A stretch of 64,000 nucleotides of DNA, from NCBI RefSeq assembly GCF_902635505.1, contig NC_045427.1, positions 517,413,665 through 517,477,664 of the forward strand. Direction: 5' to 3'. Both the position numbers and the translations under genes were made by a program. Positions within the stretch are counted from its first letter, which is position 1, and the number at the start of each line of letters is the position of its first letter. The DNA is from Sarcophilus harrisii (taxonomy: Eukaryota > Chordata > Mammalia > Dasyuromorphia > Dasyuridae). The notes beneath the pieces were generated by a model. It saw nothing but the letters and a program-made list of their open reading frames with translations, was not told the origin of the DNA and ran no database searches. This document shows positions 62,511 through 64,000 of this stretch, piece after piece.

Positions 62511-63429
62511 AGGGATCCCTTAGTCCTCATCCATAGCTGAATAGTTAGGAAAAACAAATTAAATCTAGAGAAACAGATTTGCCCAAGGTCTTACTATTTG
62601 CTTCAATTCAGACTTCAGGATATTGGACTGTGTTCCTGGCCCAGTAGTCTTTGCATTGTCCAGAAAAAGCCGGCTAAGTTTTCTGAGGATGACTTGGGAC
62701 TGTCCCTGGTTTCAAGCACCAGCCAGTTTCAAGCAGCCTGGAATTTCCATGGGAACTGATTCTCTTGCCTCATCTCCACTCAGACCCCCATTTTCTTGGG
62801 TTTAAACTCAAGCCTTTCTGGGCCAGGCTGGGTACAAGAAACTGGAAAAGGCCTCAGTGGTGAATGATATCACCAGTTCGTCTGTTTCCCAGGAATCCAG
62901 GCTGTACATCTATGAAAGGAGCAATTTTAGCAAGTTTTAATCTACCTTTCTTTATCCCGTAATCAGCATTTATCATAACTTAGTTAATCAAGTTTACCAG
63001 CATGAATCCTTGTTTTTATCCCCCTCTTTTGAGACGGGCACCCCTGCTCCATAATTTCATGTTCAAGAATCATCAAATGCTCTTTTAGACGAAACTGAAC
63101 AGGATCTTTTAACCCATTGTCCCCTTTCTAGAAGCATTTCTAGGAGATGGGGGTGTTAGACAACATGATTGGAGTTGGGGTTTTAGTGGGCAAGAAGAAG
63201 AGAAAGATCAGATTTTAAAACTTACAAAGTAAAGAATCCTTTGAATATCTTACAAGAGCTGCAAATATGAACTATGATTGCGTGCAAAACAGTTCAGTAA
63301 TGAGACACCAAAACGGTTTCTTTTAAATACCTGGCTTGTGGCCACCACAAAAAAAGGACTTGGTGAATTTTCCTAGTGCGCCAGACTGTTCTCCCTCACC
63401 CAGTACCCCAGAGTTCCCTTCCTTATGAA
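62511..63429. other. Low-repeat unique stretch near the CpG-rich edge
   Basis: About 900 bp with few or no repeats. 62930-63350 is AT-rich with conserved-looking blocks ('cttagttaatcaagtttacc', 'gatcttttaacccattgtcc'). Candidate regulatory DNA; no exon recognised. Confidence 0.5.
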
Positions 63430-64000
63430 TGTGTCCTCACTCTCCAGCGGGACCGGTTTGGGGGAAAGATTTGGCGAAGGAGGTAAGGAAGGAGCCATCC
63501 CTGTCGGGAGTGAGGGTGGGGGGGAGGGGAGCGGGGGGGAGTGGGGCAACTTCTCTTTTAACTCCTGTAAAGGTTGGAGGTGAGCTCAGAGCACTCGGCT
63601 TTGTTCGTTCGTGTAAGTCTGGGCTAAAAAACAGGTATTTAGGGCTAATAGCTGTGTAAACCACCTTGGGGGGAAAACACAAAACAAACAAAACAAAAAC
63701 CCCCAACACACCAAAAACCTCTCTCTGAGCTCATTAGTGTTTTACTTTCATGTGTGAAACAAGCATATAAATGGCCCACTAATGAACTCCTGGATCTCCG
63801 GAGAAGGGGGAGGGGATGACGAACTGGGGGAGGAAGGGAGAAAGAATCTCCTTCCAGCGACCTGAGGAGCCCTCGCCCCCATTTTCCAGGAGAACGCGGG
63901 GGACCCGGGTCAGTTCCGGCGCAGGGAGAGAGGGTTCCCGGAGGCCTAACTTCCAAAACCCAGAAGCGGGGGAGGACAGAGAGAAGAGAGGTAATGAACC
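63430..64000. promoter_or_regulatory. CpG-rich edge, possible promoter-island shore
   Basis: CpG and G+C rise sharply, with CpGs concentrated at 63450-63620 and 63800-63970 ('cggcgcagg', 'gacccgggtc', 'aacgcggggg'). Repeats are absent. The minus frames of 90-103 codons are Pro/Ser-rich with no domain; a first exon is possible on either strand but cannot be shown. Confidence 0.55.
63766..63772 (+). promoter_or_regulatory. Possible TATA box
   Basis: 'tataaat' in 'aagcatataaatggccc', within the CpG-rich edge. If used, transcription would start near 63795. Weak on its own. Confidence 0.3.

Overview
The window looks like non-coding nuclear DNA from a marsupial, more probably an Australian than an American one (inference). 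The evidence is its repeats: many tRNA-derived SINEs of the MIR/MAR1 CORE-SINE type and of the WSINE1-like type, which ends in an 'aaatggggtca...aacaacaa' tail; L1 elements whose 3' end reads 'catatgttttgtaaataaaa'; and small endogenous-retrovirus LTRs. No host protein-coding exon, tRNA, rRNA or processed pseudogene can be supported. The longest open frames are L1 ORF2 tails or chance frames of about 60-110 codons with no recognisable domain.

Layout. 1-5.9 kb: unique DNA, a nested L1-in-L1 (1932-2713), an older L1, SINEs and simple repeats. 6-9.7 kb: an L1 split by an LTR-like insertion, an L2 and SINEs. 9.7-20.7 kb: two pairs of local direct duplications, a good L1 with 12-bp target duplications inside a SINE, and other repeats. 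20.7-22.2 kb: the longest continuous L1 3' portion. 23-28.8 kb: LTR-rich DNA centred on a 4.5-kb retroviral fossil on the minus strand (24126-28669), flanked by a 4-bp target duplication and splitting a SINE. 29-40 kb: a 320-bp polypurine tract, a solo LTR, a Tigger-like element ending in TA, L1 and ancient repeats. 40-50 kb: L2, a solo LTR of the 24-28 kb family and many SINEs. 50-61 kb: a third kind of local duplication, LINE relics, and a MER5-like hAT element inserted in a MIR. 61-64 kb: AT-rich homeodomain-site-rich sequence, then a CpG-rich edge that may be the shore of a promoter island lying beyond the right end.

No genes act together here. The most interesting signals are (1) four pairs of short direct duplications (about 125-330 bp, spaced 1.2-2.2 kb), at least two of which look like copies pasted into unrelated sequence; (2) LTRs of one provirus whose divergence differs sharply along their length; and (3) low-repeat, AT-rich or CTCF-motif-bearing segments that could be conserved regulatory elements. 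All family names come from memory of repeat consensus sequences; no database was searched.
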